64,000 nt of DNA from Tetrahymena elliotti 4EA (Eukaryota; Ciliophora; Oligohymenophorea; Hymenostomatida; Tetrahymenidae), in contig JH720329.1 of NCBI GenBank assembly GCA_000231825.2, positions 295,766 through 359,765 on the forward strand. The letters run 5' to 3'. This document shows positions 35,440-47,599 of the stretch, in pieces. The position numbers were made by a program, and so were the translations under genes. The notes beneath the pieces were generated by a model that had not been told where the DNA came from, made no database searches, and was given only the letters and a program-made list of their open reading frames with translations. Positions within the stretch are counted from its first letter, which is position 1; the number at the start of each line of letters is the position of its first letter.

Positions 35440-36190
35440 CAAAAATAGAAATTAAACTAATTTAAGATCAAGATGAATATGGCCTCATATTGTCTACTCT
35501 AAAACATAGAATATATTCCTTCTTAGTAATTTTAGGTCTACTTTAGTGAATAAAACAAGAAATTCAGTTAGTATAACTTTAGAGAAGAATAAAGAATAAG
35601 TTTACTTTAAGGAATATTATATATTATTGAAATATTTTAATCGGAAGGTCTTATTAATGTTCTTTTGGCTTTAGGTTTATTTGTTGCTCAGCCTTACTCT
35701 TAATTGTAGCTCAATAGAAAATTATTTAATTCTACTTTAGAAATAGGTAAAGACTAGAATTTTGAATAATAACATAACAAAATCATATAAACGAATAAAA
35801 TGCAATGAAAGATAGCAAAAACTTAAAAAAAAGTAATAATTCTTGTGAAAATTGTTTTATTTTCCCATAATTTGATAGAATCAATTAAATCTAATAAAAG
35901 AAGCATAAAAATTATTTGGTAGAAGTAAATCTTAAATCAATTAAAGTAGCCAAAAATAAATAAATAAATTAGAAAAAGCTGAGTATGCTGAAGAAGCTTT
36001 TCATTAAATTTATAAGGGATAAAAAACTCAAAATTAAACAAATATAAAGCTAATTTAAATGCTTGGCGAAAATTTACTTTAGCTTCTTAAAAAATATGTT
36101 TAACAAAAACAATCTTAGATTTTTATTGCTATTTCAAAATAACTATATCAGCTTTGTTCTACCTTCATTACTGAGTAGAATATAAAATCT
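35440..36190 (+). pseudogene. Truncated relic of membrane-protein family A
   Basis: Fragments match the 44604-46862 protein in order. VAQPYSQLQLNRKLFNST near 35690-35740 corresponds to the end of its second membrane segment. EKAEYAEEAFHQIYKGQ and KLIQMLGENLLQLL near 35970-36090 correspond to its C-terminal helical region. The N-terminal half is missing or unrecognisable, and frames change between the fragments. The relic is too diverged to come from the recent duplication that produced the 47969-50216 copy. It is an old member of the array. Confidence 0.65.
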
Positions 36191-36825
36191 GGAACAAACA
36201 TTTTAATATTGGAAATAACAATAAATTCAAAACAATTTTTAGAAATAAGATGATAAGAAGCTAGAAATTCTGTCTAAATCATCTTCTAATATCGAATGAA
36301 CATTTACAAACATAAAACAAAAATTTTATTAAATAAAAGGACAAAGAAATATTTAGCTTTTGAAAAAAGCAGTATAGCAAAAATGATTAACTAAAATATT
36401 ATTTTAAACTTGTAAAATTTAATATATCATAAAACCTTGTTAAGGAAAACAAACGACTTGCCAGGTAAGAGTTTTAAAACTCTAGGAAAAAATGAATGAA
36501 AACCTCAATAATTCCAAATATTTTTCAGTTTGCTACTTGTGAGTAAACGAGGTTTTACTGTATTTTAATTTTCATTTCTTTAATATATATTTTAATTAAA
36601 TTAAAAAAAATTTTCTCAAAAAAATAATAATAATAAATAAATTATTGGCTCTTTTTTTTTGTGTGTTATTTTATTATTCATAAATTATTTACAAAGTGTT
36701 CTTTTGAAACTTTTAAAATTAATATTTTTTTGTTCATAATTTTTTCTCTCAAAATATTAACAATTTTTGTAAGGTTTTCTTTTTGTTTAATTAAATAACT
36801 ATTCTTAGCATTAATACTAAAAAAG

Positions 36826-38310
36826 ATGAGAGATTTTTCAAAAAATGAATTTTTCTTAATCGAACTTAGCAATTCTATCATAGCGTTGATAAGTTGGTAC
36901 ATAGCTATTTCTTTTTATTTACAGTACTAGATAATGTCTTATTTAATTGCTACCTCTGTTGTTTTTAGTATTAATTTTGTTATTCTAATGATCCTCATTT
37001 GTAAAAGATCTTATGAATCAAATCTATTATGCTTAATGAAAGAATTGTTTTTTTTAGGTTTCTTAAATAGATAAACTTTTGATAATACTCACTATCAAGA
37101 TGAGATGATAAATTATTCTTCTATTAAATCTCTATTTTAACTCATAATTAATATTACCTTCTTTTTTGGTGTAGGATAAATTTCTGATTCATAAATGAAG
37201 AGCTAACATGTATTTTTGTGCTATTTTTTAGTACTCTCTTAAATACTTAGATTTGCTTCTTTAGGAGTACTCTATTCTCTACTTTTTGAAGAGCTCCCTA
37301 TTATACTTAAATTAAATAACTCTTTTGTTTATTTAGTAACAGTATTTAGTATGATTATGTTTAAAGATAACTATGGATTTAATCTTGGGTATTATTAGTT
37401 AATTTTAGTAGGAGTTTGTATAATAATATCTCTGTATGTTAAATATGCCAAAAAATGTGATGTATTAGATTCATTAACTTTTAGTATTATTACTAATATT
37501 CAAGAATAGCTTGATTAGTATGATGGAAAATTTTTACTGTGCTTGGCTTATGGTTGCTAGATAGTTAGAGTTATTCTTTTATCCGTTTTTGGCTTTACTT
37601 AACTTGAAGATATTAATCAAAGCCCAATTTATTATTATGAAGTTTTAAGACATTTAAACCTTTTTATTGCTTTGTTGGGAAGTTTACCTTACTTCATCCA
37701 TAATTTTTACATTTTTCTCTCATATATCAAGAAAAATAAATTTATTGAAATAAGAAGTATGAAAGATGTTTAAGTTCTTAAGACCTACGTTTAATAAAGA
37801 CATTTATTTCTTAAAAATCTAAAAATTAATGCAAGAGTAGATATTCTTAAAAGCGAAGATACAATAATGGGTAATAACGAAAACATAGAGCCATTAATAG
37901 TAGATGAATAGGAATAAAATATTTATTTATTTTATTTCTAAATTTTTTAATGTATTTCTGATTTTGAAAAAATTTAATAAAATGTTAATATCGAAATTAA
38001 ATGTGACATACATTTATTCAATAATTTATATTTGATAATTAGTAATATAGAAAATTTGCACAAAAAATTGATTAATTAATTAAAGATTTAAAAACATCAG
38101 AAATAAATTATTTCTAAGAGATTTGAAAATGGGTTCTTATTCAATAATAGCACTTAATTAGGAATACAAAATCTATCAAAATAAGCACAAAAAGCTTGCT
38201 ACGAAATGATTTCATAAACATTAAGTGTTCAAATGTTTAATAAAAACCTTAGAAGCCTAATGACATTCTCACCAAATTAAATCATATTTGACTTATATAG
38301 TTAATAATGA
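36826..38310 (+). CDS. Polytopic membrane protein, family B copy 1
   Basis: An intronless frame of 494 residues starting MRDFSKNEFFL. The first 300 residues contain about seven or eight hydrophobic segments (ISWYIAISFYL, LIATSVVFSINFVILMIL, YFLVLSQILRFASLGVLY, LILVGVCIIISLYV, YGCQIVRVILLSVFGF, LFIALLGSLPYFI), so it is a multi-pass membrane protein. A cytoplasmic C-terminal part of about 190 residues follows, with SLMTFSPNQIIFDLY near the end. I know of no functional assignment. It is closely related to 39095-40585 along its whole length, and the end is shared with the distant protein at 62018-63568. Genes of this type alternate with family-A genes in this array. The AT-rich DNA just upstream (ATAAATTATTGG near 36635) is also repeated before the other copies. 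Confidence 0.88.
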
Positions 38311-39094
38311 AAATAAGAATAACATTTCTATTAAGCGAAATGTAATCTTATATATTTTCTAATAATTAAGTAAATTTTTGTTTATGTTATTATCTTTTAA
38401 ATTGTTGATAATTTATTACTTTGTTTATTTTACTATTGGCGTAATCATCTTTAATTCCCTATTATGCTGATACATTAAATTTTAAAAATAATACATCTCA
38501 TTTACCCTCCCCCTTAATTTTATTTTACTCATAATTGTTAAATATTAGTGGTACATTTACATAAAATTTTTTAAATGGCACTGCTATGCTGATATATGAA
38601 GTTACATACTATTCATTTTGTTTGAGATACATTCTTTCTATTTAAAATTAGATTGTAAATAAAAAATGATGTTAAATAAATCATGATTTAGTAATAGATT
38701 TTAATAGCTCAGCAATAAATCAAAAAAATGAAATAGGCTTTTTCAGGTTTATAGTAATAAATAAATTATTGGATCTCTTTGTTTACATGACTCTTCCAAT
38801 TTAATAAATTATTTACATAATATTCTTTTTAACTTGTAAAATTAATATCTATTTGTTAAGAATTTGAAGCATCATCTCAATAATATTAAGATTTTTGTCA
38901 GATTTTCTTTTTGTTTTATTTAATTTCTATAATTAGAATTAATTAAATCCATACAAAAGAAAATACAAAAAAGGTAAAAATATAAAAAAAAGATTTTGAA
39001 AATACTCTCAAAACATTAAGATTTTTTGTAAGATTTTCTTTATGATAACATTACTTAGAATTAATTAAATTCTTAGAAAAGAAAATAAAAAAAG
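38311..39094. other. Duplicated intergenic spacer
   Basis: AT-rich spacer. The block around 38695-38860, containing TAATAGCTCAGCAATA and ATAAATTATTGG, recurs at 42955-43110, and its last part resembles the DNA upstream of 36826. It duplicated together with the family-B units. Confidence 0.6.
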
Positions 39095-40585
39095 ATGAGA
39101 GATTTTTCAAAAAATGAATTTTTCTTTATGGAACTGAGCAATTGTATCATAGCTTTGGTCAGTTGGTACATAGCTATTTCTTTTTACTTAGAGTACTAGA
39201 TTATGTCTTATTTAATTGCTATCTCTGTTGTTTTTAGTATTAATTTTCTTATTCTAATGATCCTCGTTTTTAAAAGCTCTTATGAACGCGATCTATCCTG
39301 CATAATGAAAGAATTGCTTTTTTTAGGTTTCTTAAATAGAGAAATTTACTCTGATTCCGGCTGCCAAGATCCTATGATAAACTATTCTTCTCTTAAATCT
39401 ATATTTTAATTGATAATTAATATAGTCTTGTTTTTTGGTGTAGGATTAATTTCTGATGAATAAATCAAGAGTTATCATGTATTTTTATGCTATTTTTTAG
39501 TACTCTCCTAAATTATTAGATATGCTTCTTTAGGATTCCTCTATTCCCTTCGATATGAAGAATTACCTAAAATACTAAAATTTAATAACTCTTTTGTTTA
39601 TATAGTTACTATTTTTAGTATGATTATGTTCAACGATAACTATGGAATTAATCTTGGGTATTATTAGTTAATTTTAATAGGAGTTTGCATAGTAATATGT
39701 ATTTTTATTTAAAATGTCAAAAATAAATCTGATATTTTAAATCCATTGGTTTTTAATATTATTACTAATGCTCCAGAGTAACTTGATAATTTTGATGAAC
39801 AATTTCTATTGGGTTTGGCTTGTGGTTGCTAGATAGTCAGATTAATTCTTTTATCTGTTTTTGGCTTTAATTCACTTGAGAATATTAATCAAAGCCCAAT
39901 TTATTATTATGAAGTTATACGAGAATTAAACCTTTGTATTGTTTTGTTGGTAAGTTTGCCTTACTTCATCCATAATATTTACATTCTTCTCTCATATATC
40001 AAAAGAATTTAATTTATTGAAATAAGAAGTATAAAAGATGTTCTAGTTCTTTAGGCATATGTTTAAAAAAGACATTTTTTTCTTTAAAAGCTCAAAATTA
40101 TTGGAAAAGCTGATATTATTAAAAGTGAGAATCCAATAATGAGTATTAATGAAAACGTAGAACCACTAATAGTAAACGAATAAGAATAAGAATAAAATAT
40201 TTATTTATTTTATTTCTAAATTTTTAAATCTATTTCTGATTTTCAAAAAGTTTAGAAAAATGTAAAAGTTGGTGTTAAATGTGACATAATTTTATTCAAT
40301 GATGTATATTTGATAATAGGTAACATAGAAAATTTGCACAAAAAATTAATTAATTAATAAACAATATAAAAATATCACAAATAAATTATTACTCAAAGAT
40401 TTGAAAATGGTTTCTTATTCAATAATAGTACTTAATCAGTAATACGATATTTACCATATTAAGAAGAAAAAGTTTGTTACTAAATGATTTCATAAACATT
40501 AAGCATTCAAATATTTCATAAAAAGCTGAAAAATCTAATGACATTCTCTCCTAATTAAATCATATTTGATTTATATAATTAATGA
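39095..40585 (+). CDS. Polytopic membrane protein, family B copy 2
   Basis: An intronless frame of 496 residues, alignable from end to end with 36826-38310 (same start MRDFSKNEFF, same SPIYYYEV loop, same NQIIFDLYN end). Most differences are conservative substitutions, and no indel breaks the frame, so both copies appear to be under protein-level constraint. It has the same seven or eight predicted membrane segments. Differences cluster in the loop after the second segment (EIYSDSGCQDPM against QTFDNTHYQDEM) and in the C-terminal region, suggesting that these parts face a variable partner or are less constrained. A tandem duplicate of copy 1, with about 785 nt between them. Function unknown. 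Confidence 0.88.
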
Positions 40586-41081
40586 TGATGATAATAATAA
40601 TAACACTTCTATTAAAAAATTATCTAATTAAATCAAATTTTACTTATATTAATAAAGATGATTTATTTTATTTAGATATTAATTTGCTTTAGTGATTTTT
40701 TAATAAGCTTATTTTATTGATTTTAATTTTCATCTTTTGTATAAAAAATAATAAATGATTAAAATACTCTTAATATTATTTCTTTAAATTTATTTTAGTT
40801 CAAAAATTTAAAAATATTTATTATCTTTTAAATTGTTGATGATTTATTACACTTTTTCTGAATTTTATTTATATTTTCTATTTTAGAATTTGAGAGATTT
40901 TTAAATGAATTTGATATTTATTATTTATCCACAAAAATAGCACAAAGTTAACAGAGTTTAGTTTACTCAAAGATACAATAATTAAAATTGGTCTATTCTC
41001 TTATTCTATGATGAATCAACATTTTAAACTCATTAAATTAAAAAAAAAATATTGTGTAAAAAGGACAATATTCTCTAATTT
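40586..41081. other. AT-rich gap
   Basis: No recognised gene. The last hundred bases may include diverged coding sequence upstream of the Tc1/mariner fragment, but it is too degraded to read. Confidence 0.5.
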
Positions 41082-41360
41082 AAAACTCCAAAATATCCAT
41101 AAAAAATAAACACTTTTGGAGGAATATCTGAAGATAGTATTACTAGATTATACCTATTCGAAGAGAATATGACAGGAGAAATGTATACAACAACTATTGA
41201 AGATATTATCTTTACAAATTCAAAATTTATCTTTGGAAAAAAGAAATGGATTTTACCTTAGGATAATGATCCTAAACATAAAAGTAAAATAGCTTAACAT
41301 GAAACAGAGGTTCCATACTTATATTTCAATCTTTCTATTGCTTTGCCTAAAAAAGTGTGA
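41082..41360 (+). mobile_element. Tc1/mariner transposase fragment (DDE core)
   Basis: The frame reads KTPKYPQKINTFGGIS, then LYLFEENMTGEMY, then WILPQDNDPKHKSK. The order of an F/W-G-G-I-S segment, an M-T-G-x-x-Y segment and a Q-D-N-D-P-K-H segment is that of the Tc1/mariner catalytic region; the D of DNDPKH is the second catalytic Asp. The Gln before it is TAG-coded. The frame ends at TGA shortly after, without the third catalytic acidic residue or the SPDLNPIE region, and the N-terminal part is missing on this strand. It is a dead fragment. Confidence 0.8.
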
Positions 41361-41622
41361 CTTACCTCAATATCATATTTTTATTATAATTTTTACTATA
41401 TTTCAGTTAAGCTAAACTTTAGAACCTTAAAATCTAAGATGGTTTCACTTATCATTTTTTATCTCTTTATTACCATACTTTCAAGCATTCTAGCTGCCTT
41501 CAAAATTATTATTGACATTACCTTATTTTTAATATTTTTTCCAGATTTTAGAAATAGTACCTCTACCAACTTAGAAAATCTCTTCAATTTTGGTGTAACT
41601 CTTATTGAAGTACTTAATTGAT
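41290..41622 (-). mobile_element. Possible Tc1/mariner DNA-binding fragment, opposite strand
   Basis: On the minus strand a frame open over at least 330 bases reads QLSTSIRVTPKLKRFSKLV, later FSLTEIQQKLQQKYDIEVS and FLGKAIERLKYKYGTS. The second part has the spacing of the paired-type helix-turn-helix found at the N-terminus of Tc1-like transposases. It overlaps the end of the plus-strand DDE fragment by about 70 bases. This suggests a rearranged element or two insertions. The helix-turn-helix assignment is tentative. Confidence 0.4.
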
Positions 41623-42954
41623 ATTATAATACCCCATTTCACCTCCTCTGTTAAATATCTGTGAATATATTACCTCTGAGAAGCTGGTTCTTCTATATGT
41701 TAAATAATTTTTATATTTTAAAAAGAATTTCTTTTCTTTTATTTTTAATAATTATTTTTCTCAAATAAATAAAGTATAAGAAATGAATAAGATCAAACCT
41801 ATTATAAATAATGTGGAAATCTATGTATCAATTAGTTATCTGTTATATTTCATATTTTTGTGATTATTCTTCTTAATAAATTATAAATAATAAAATGAAA
41901 ATTTTTATTTCATTCTCTATGAATTCACAAAAAATCATTATCAAAATAAACCTGGAATCAGGAGAGGAATTACTAAATTAATAAGACATATTATAAGTGT
42001 AGAAGCATTTAATAAAATATCAAATATATTGATTCAAAGTAAGCTCTTTTTATAAAAATATTATCTTATTACTAATTGTTTGGGAAAAATATCAAAAACC
42101 AATAGTGGCATGTATTTTATTAAAATAATCTTTACGTTATTTTTTTATTAATTTTATATTTTAATTTCTTTCTAGCTAATACTACAAATGATCTGATTTT
42201 TTAGTATATGATTTTATCAATTTGTATACTTTTAGTTTATCTGTTAAAATTAATTTCTAATAGGGTAATCTTCAATTTAAATCCAGATTTATTATTAGTT
42301 TCGTTATTCTTTATTTTTTTTATTATTGAATGAGTTTCAAAAATTTATATACCTTTGCCCTGCAAAATTTTGGATATTGAATCTTAGCTTTGGGAGCCAT
42401 ATAGTGATCTTCTTCTAAAACCACACTTTTCACCATAACATCTCCATAACTAATTTAAAGAATATTCTTTAAGGTACCCAATATTATTTTACGAAGAGTA
42501 AACGCGAAATTTGGCTGTTAATAGTAATTTAGAGAATTAAACTAAAGTCTTATTAAATATAGTTAAATCTAATTCTTCCTAATAAATAGTTAAGATCAAA
42601 TTTTAGAGAACCTATCTAAACTGTCTTTTGTTTAAGTGATCATAATTTATAAATTTTATTCCTCTTTCATTTCTATTATCTCTTAGTTTTTTATTGACTC
42701 AATTTAAGACTATGTTTAAATACCAAATCTACAAAACAACTATTGTAAATCTTATACTTCTTTTTTTTAAGCATAGCTAATAAAACCTTTGTCATAGCTT
42801 TAAAACATTTAAAAAAAATTTTAGACTCTGAACATCTAAAAATTGTAGGGACTTTAGTCCAATAAAATATACTTTAAAACCTCATTTTAGGTGTGGGAAC
42901 GAATCAGCGAGGGTAAGCCTTATTTTTAAAAATTTGTCTAGTAATAGAGTGTAA
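41623..42954. other. AT-rich stretch with an unidentified open segment
   Basis: Mostly low-complexity A/T. Between 42335 and 42490 the minus strand reads GDVMVKSVVLEEDHYMAPKA and nearby coding-like residues that I cannot identify; it may be part of transposon debris. The segment 42870-42930 is slightly richer in G and C. Confidence 0.4.
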
Positions 42955-43760
42955 TAGCTCAGCAATAGATTAAAAAATTGAAATAGACAATTTAAGGTTT
43001 ATAATAATATATAAATTATTGGCATCTTTGTTGTTTACATTACTCTTCTAATTTTCTAAATTATTTACATAATATTCTTTTTAACTTGTAAAATTAACAT
43101 TTATTTTTTCAGAATTTTTAGGAATATCTCTAAATATTAAGGTATTTATAAGATTTTCTTTTTAATTTCTATATTTATAATTAATTAAATCCATACAAAA
43201 GAAAATACAAAAAAGGTGGAGGATCAAATTTAGAAAATATTCTCAAAATATTAAGATTTCTTGAAAGGAAAGATAAATTTATTGAAATAAGCATTATGAA
43301 AGATATTTAGAAACTTTAAACTTATGTAAAAAAAAGATATTTATTTTTTAAAAAGCTCAAAATTTTTGTAACGTATTTAATATTATTTATAAGTTTTTTA
43401 AACGATTTCTGATTTTAAAAAATTTTAGTAAAATATTGAGCTCAACTATTATTGTTATGATGATTTTTTCTGGAATATACATTTGATGATTGGTCAAGTA
43501 GAAAATTTTGACAGAAAGTGGTTATCGGGTGGATTGATAATATTATTTTAGAAGTAGATTGTATCTAAGAGATTTGAAAATGGGTTTTTATTAAATAATA
43601 GTACTTGATAATTTATATACAAGTTCTATCAAAATAACAACAAAAAGTTTGCTACTAAATGGTTTCATAAATATTTAGTATTCTAATGTATAATAAAAAC
43701 ATCAAAAATCTAATGACATTCTCACCAAATTAAATCATCTTTGATTTATATAATGAGTAG
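42955..43760 (+). pseudogene. Relic of membrane-protein family B with its upstream spacer
   Basis: The first 150 bases repeat the spacer found before 39095. The following part keeps only pieces of the family-B gene: a stretch equivalent to KFIEIRSMKDV near 43270-43310 and the C-terminal region near 43560-43755 (RFENGF and LMTFSPNQII with altered flanks). The N-terminal two thirds, with the membrane segments, are deleted. TGA codons interrupt the remainder. A clear non-functional third copy. Confidence 0.65.
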
Positions 43761-44603
43761 TGATATTAATAATAATACTTCTATTAAGACAAACTTAACT
43801 TTATTTTTCTTGTTTCACCAACTTTGATTTTAATTAAGATAATATTTTTTTATTTAGAATTTTAGAACCCAAATTATCGATTTATATGTGGATGTCAATC
43901 AATAAGAATGCACAGTATTTGCATACTCATAATCATTATCTATTAAATTAAGTAAGCAAAATATCATCAAAAACTCTAAAATGAATGATAATTTTTTAGT
44001 TTAATAATCTTTAAAATTAATTCAGTAGAAAATCTTTAATTTCTTTAATTAAAAATTAAATTATTCATTTTTTGTGCAAACTTTATTTTTTAGAATTTCT
44101 TGTGATTGTTTGTTTTATCAACTTTAAAATAATACTTCTTTGATTTTAAACCATTCATTTTTTTAATCATAAATTAGAATGATTAATTTAAATACATTTA
44201 ATATATCTGAGCGCAACTCAGAAAAATAAAATATTAGATGTTCTAAAAACAATTTTTAACTGTGGTTCTAAATTCTATGAATTTAATTAGTAAACTAACT
44301 TATGTTTGATTGGAAAAACTTTATTTTAGAAAGTAGAAGTATGGTTTTGTTTAGCCACAAAGAATTTAAAAATTAATTATTAAATTATTCCCTTTATGAT
44401 ATCATGAATAATGTAAATTTGATTGATTTTTCAGGTTAAGAAACATTGATGAATAAATTTAATTAAACGAGTTTCTACTTTCTTTATAAATTTATCTCAT
44501 AAAAAATTATTCCATTAAAAAAGCTTTAAAAATTGAATTAAAAGTAAAATAAAAGGTAAAAAGTTTAAAAAATAAGCTCAAATTTACTTAGTTAAAAACA
44601 AAA
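43761..44603. other. Spacer, partly duplicated
   Basis: AT-rich. From about 44180 on it is repeated before the second family-A copy (47600-47968); shared blocks include TTCTATGAATTTA, TTTTAGAAAGTAGAAGTA and TTTTTCAGGTTAAGAAACAT. Confidence 0.6.
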
Positions 44604-46862
44604 ATGAACTTTTTAGAAAAAATAGATATCTTTGGTGTTGGTATTAGTTTTAGATTGAATCAATAAAGCAAGCATAAGACAAGGTTGGGTGGATTCGTTA
44701 CTCTCATTTTAGGTTCTTTTCTACTTTTGTATTTCTCTCAATATGTGAAGTAAATGGTTCTTAAGACTAATCCTAAAGTTCTTTATGAAGAATAAATGGT
44801 TTCCAATCCTTCTAGATATGATCTTAACAAAGAAAACTTTTCTTTTGCAATGACTATACTAGATTCTAGCTTTAATCTGATTAACGACCCAAGTATTTTT
44901 AGGTTTGTTGGAAGTTTTATTTACAAAGAACCAGAAATAAATGCAGATGGGTCACTAGGGAAACCAGTTTTTAAAAGCAGAGAGATAGAAATTGAGCATT
45001 GCAACTAAAATAGTTTTTAGGTTTAAGGAACTTAGGATTACTTTTTGAAACTTTAATATGCTGAGATGTTTTGCTTTAAGAATATGGAAGATTTATATCT
45101 CGTTGGCCAGTTTGAAAATGATTATTTCTCTGATATACAAATTTCAGTAGTGATGTGTGATGATGCAGATCCTAAAAATAAAGTAAAATGTTAGGATAAA
45201 GATGTGATAAGGAAAGTACTTTCAACTTCATAACTCCAACTGTACTATATCAACTAGTTGGTGCAACTAAGTAATAAAGAATAGCCATTTATACCTATTG
45301 GATAAACTTAATTTTGGGATACAACTATTAACTCTGTTTAGGTTATCAATTTAATATTTGTTAAAACCTATATTGAAGATGATGATTAGTTAATCTTTTC
45401 AAATGATCAAAAGAAAAGTTAATTACTTTTTAGTAGCGATAGAACTTAGGTTCAGAGTACGGATAATAATTCAATTTATAGAATAAATCTCTATCTTTAA
45501 AAAAACAAAGAGCAGCATTATTATAGAGAATATCTTAAACTTTCAGATGCTTTTTCATAGATTGGTGGTATTTTCAATTTATTTTTTGTTGTAGGTTGCT
45601 GCATTGTCTAACCTTACTCCTAGTTGTAGTTGAATAGAAAACTCTTTAATGCTACGTTTGATATTAGCAAAAGAGATAGCAAAAATGAAAAAGAGATGAA
45701 AGCACAAAATAGTAATTCAGAATCTTCTGAAGGTAATAGCCCTCAAAGCCCTGATGAATGCGTTAATTTTCCTTCAAAAGATTAAATAAAAGAAGTCTAG
45801 TAGAAGTAAATTAATATTAAGAAAGATAAATAGAAAGAAATCAAAAAAGAAAATCAAAATCAAAAGTAAAGAGATTTTTAAAATTAATTTGAAAAAAAAG
45901 CAAGAAAAAAACTAAAAAGTAAATTTTCTGTATTTGAATTAACATAAGAAAATTAAAAAAGACATGAAAATTAAAGTTTTAAGCAACACATGAAGAATTA
46001 CTTCAATAGCATTTCAGTTAAAACAAGTGAGTTTTTGCTTTACTACTTAAATTGCTTTAAGGCGTTTAAATCTGATTTGATTGAAATTGTTAACTTTGGT
46101 ACATAGCAAATTCTTAATTATACTGACATTTGCTTTGTTGTAAATAAACTTATAGAATTAGAGAAACTCAAAGCAGTTATCTTAAATGAGCAATAAGTGA
46201 AACTGTTTGATTTCATTCCAAAACCTACAATTGACATTGATCTAGTCAAACATTAAAAGGAAAAAGATACTAGTAAATAGTAATAATAATCTGAATAGCC
46301 ATTTGATAATAAAGAATCAAATGCTTCAAATGAACTAGAATCAGAGTCAAATGAGTAGATTAGGAATAAATAATTCAATATTTTGACAATTTAAAATAGA
46401 AATATTTATGAAAAGGCTAAGGAAGCTTAAGAAGCCTTTAATGAAATTTATAACAACTAAAATAAAAATAATGAAATAGACTTAAAATTAATATCAATGA
46501 TTGATAAAAATTTAGTAGAGCTTTTCCAAACAAATACCTTCAATGAAGATAATCTATCTTTATTCAAAAGTTAGTTTCACAATTAGAGATAAATTGTCTC
46601 ACCTCAATTGCTTACTCATGTTGAAAAATTATCTGCTACGCTAAACCCTAGTAAGATTAAAAGGAGCACATTCAATACAAATGCATTTGAAAAAAATGAA
46701 AAGTTAGGCCTGTTTGAGAACAGAAAGGAAACTATTGAAGACTCATAGATTAATGAAAACAATTCTGGAATATAAGTATATTTTAATAGAACAAAAAATT
46801 TCATTAATTATGCAGAAGAAAAAAATAAAACAGTCTCAGAAAGTTTTAACTTAAACTAATGA
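44180..46862 (+). repeat. Segmental tandem duplication, unit 1
   Basis: About 2.7 kb comprising roughly 420 bases of upstream DNA and a complete family-A gene. Unit 2 is at 47600-50216 in the same orientation. Similarity continues through the non-coding leader, so whole DNA segments were duplicated rather than only coding sequence. Confidence 0.8.
44604..46862 (+). CDS. Membrane protein, family A (intact copy)
   Basis: An intronless frame of 752 residues beginning MNFLEKIDIFGVGISF. A first membrane segment (GGFVTLILGSFLLLYFSQ) is followed by about 280 residues that should be extracytoplasmic, with Cys at EHCNQN, MFCFKN, VMCDDAD and VKCQDK. The second membrane segment is FSQIGGIFNLFFVVGCCI, followed by QPYSQLQLNRKLFNATFDI. 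The rest is cytoplasmic: a Lys/Gln/Ser-rich linker, a conserved helical block (FKSDLIEIVNFG, ILNYTDICFVVNKLIELEKL, LFDFIPKP) and a polar tail with AKEAQEAFNEIYNN. Proteins of this build, with an S-x-I-G-G-I-F-N second segment, form a large uncharacterised family in Tetrahymena. A receptor-like role is conceivable, but nothing proves it. The start follows a CAAAAATG leader. Confidence 0.88.
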
Positions 46863-47599
46863 AATTAATTTTATTTCTATTCTATTTACTTAAAACATTA
46901 AATTTATTTTTTAATATCATGGTTTTAAAGAATTGATTTGCCTTATGTTTTCAAGAGGTATATGTTTAGTTATTAGTTACTTTTTATGAATTTACATTCA
47001 TTTATTCTTACGATATTAAATATATATTAATCATTCTCTAAGTACCTCTCTACTCTACAAAATATCAATATTTAAAGATGGTTACTGTATAATAACAAAT
47101 TTATTAATCTCAGATTTTGAATTTTTAGAAAAATTTATGTGTGCAAAAATATTAGAGATCAAAAATGGTAAATATGTGTTTTATGATTATAATTAAAAGC
47201 ATCTTTATTTTTTTAAACCCAGAACAGAAAGAGTTAAAATAAAATATGGGCAAAAATAGAATAGGTTTTTGGCAAAAACAATAAATTTATTATTCTTCTA
47301 TAGCTTAACATAATCATAACTCTTTAGTTATATATCAAAAATAGAAAAGAAATTAAATTAAAAAACTATAAATAAATTAGGTATAAAAATTTTATTGAAT
47401 TTCTCTTATTTGTTTTTTTTATAAATTATGTATAATTATATTTTTTATATTGAACAGTTAATTCTTCCACTCATAAATTCAAATTAAAAATTTAAATATA
47501 ATTTGATTGATTAAAAATCACTTCACCTTATGTTTAGTATTCAAAATTAATTAACTTAAATTCAGTATTTTTTTAAACAAGTTTAAATTCATAATTTAT
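46863..47599. other. Spacer between family-A copies
   Basis: AT-rich sequence without a recognisable gene. It is not part of the duplicated segment. Confidence 0.55.

Noticed and set aside
41439..41621. Plus-strand 60-codon frame rich in hydrophobic residues
   Set aside because: It is antisense to the helix-turn-helix-like minus-strand segment and is typical low-complexity shadow sequence.
42870..42960. Possible tRNA gene, because the G/C content rises and a GGGAACGAATC string resembles a T-loop
   Set aside because: No acceptor stem or D and anticodon arms can be paired around it.
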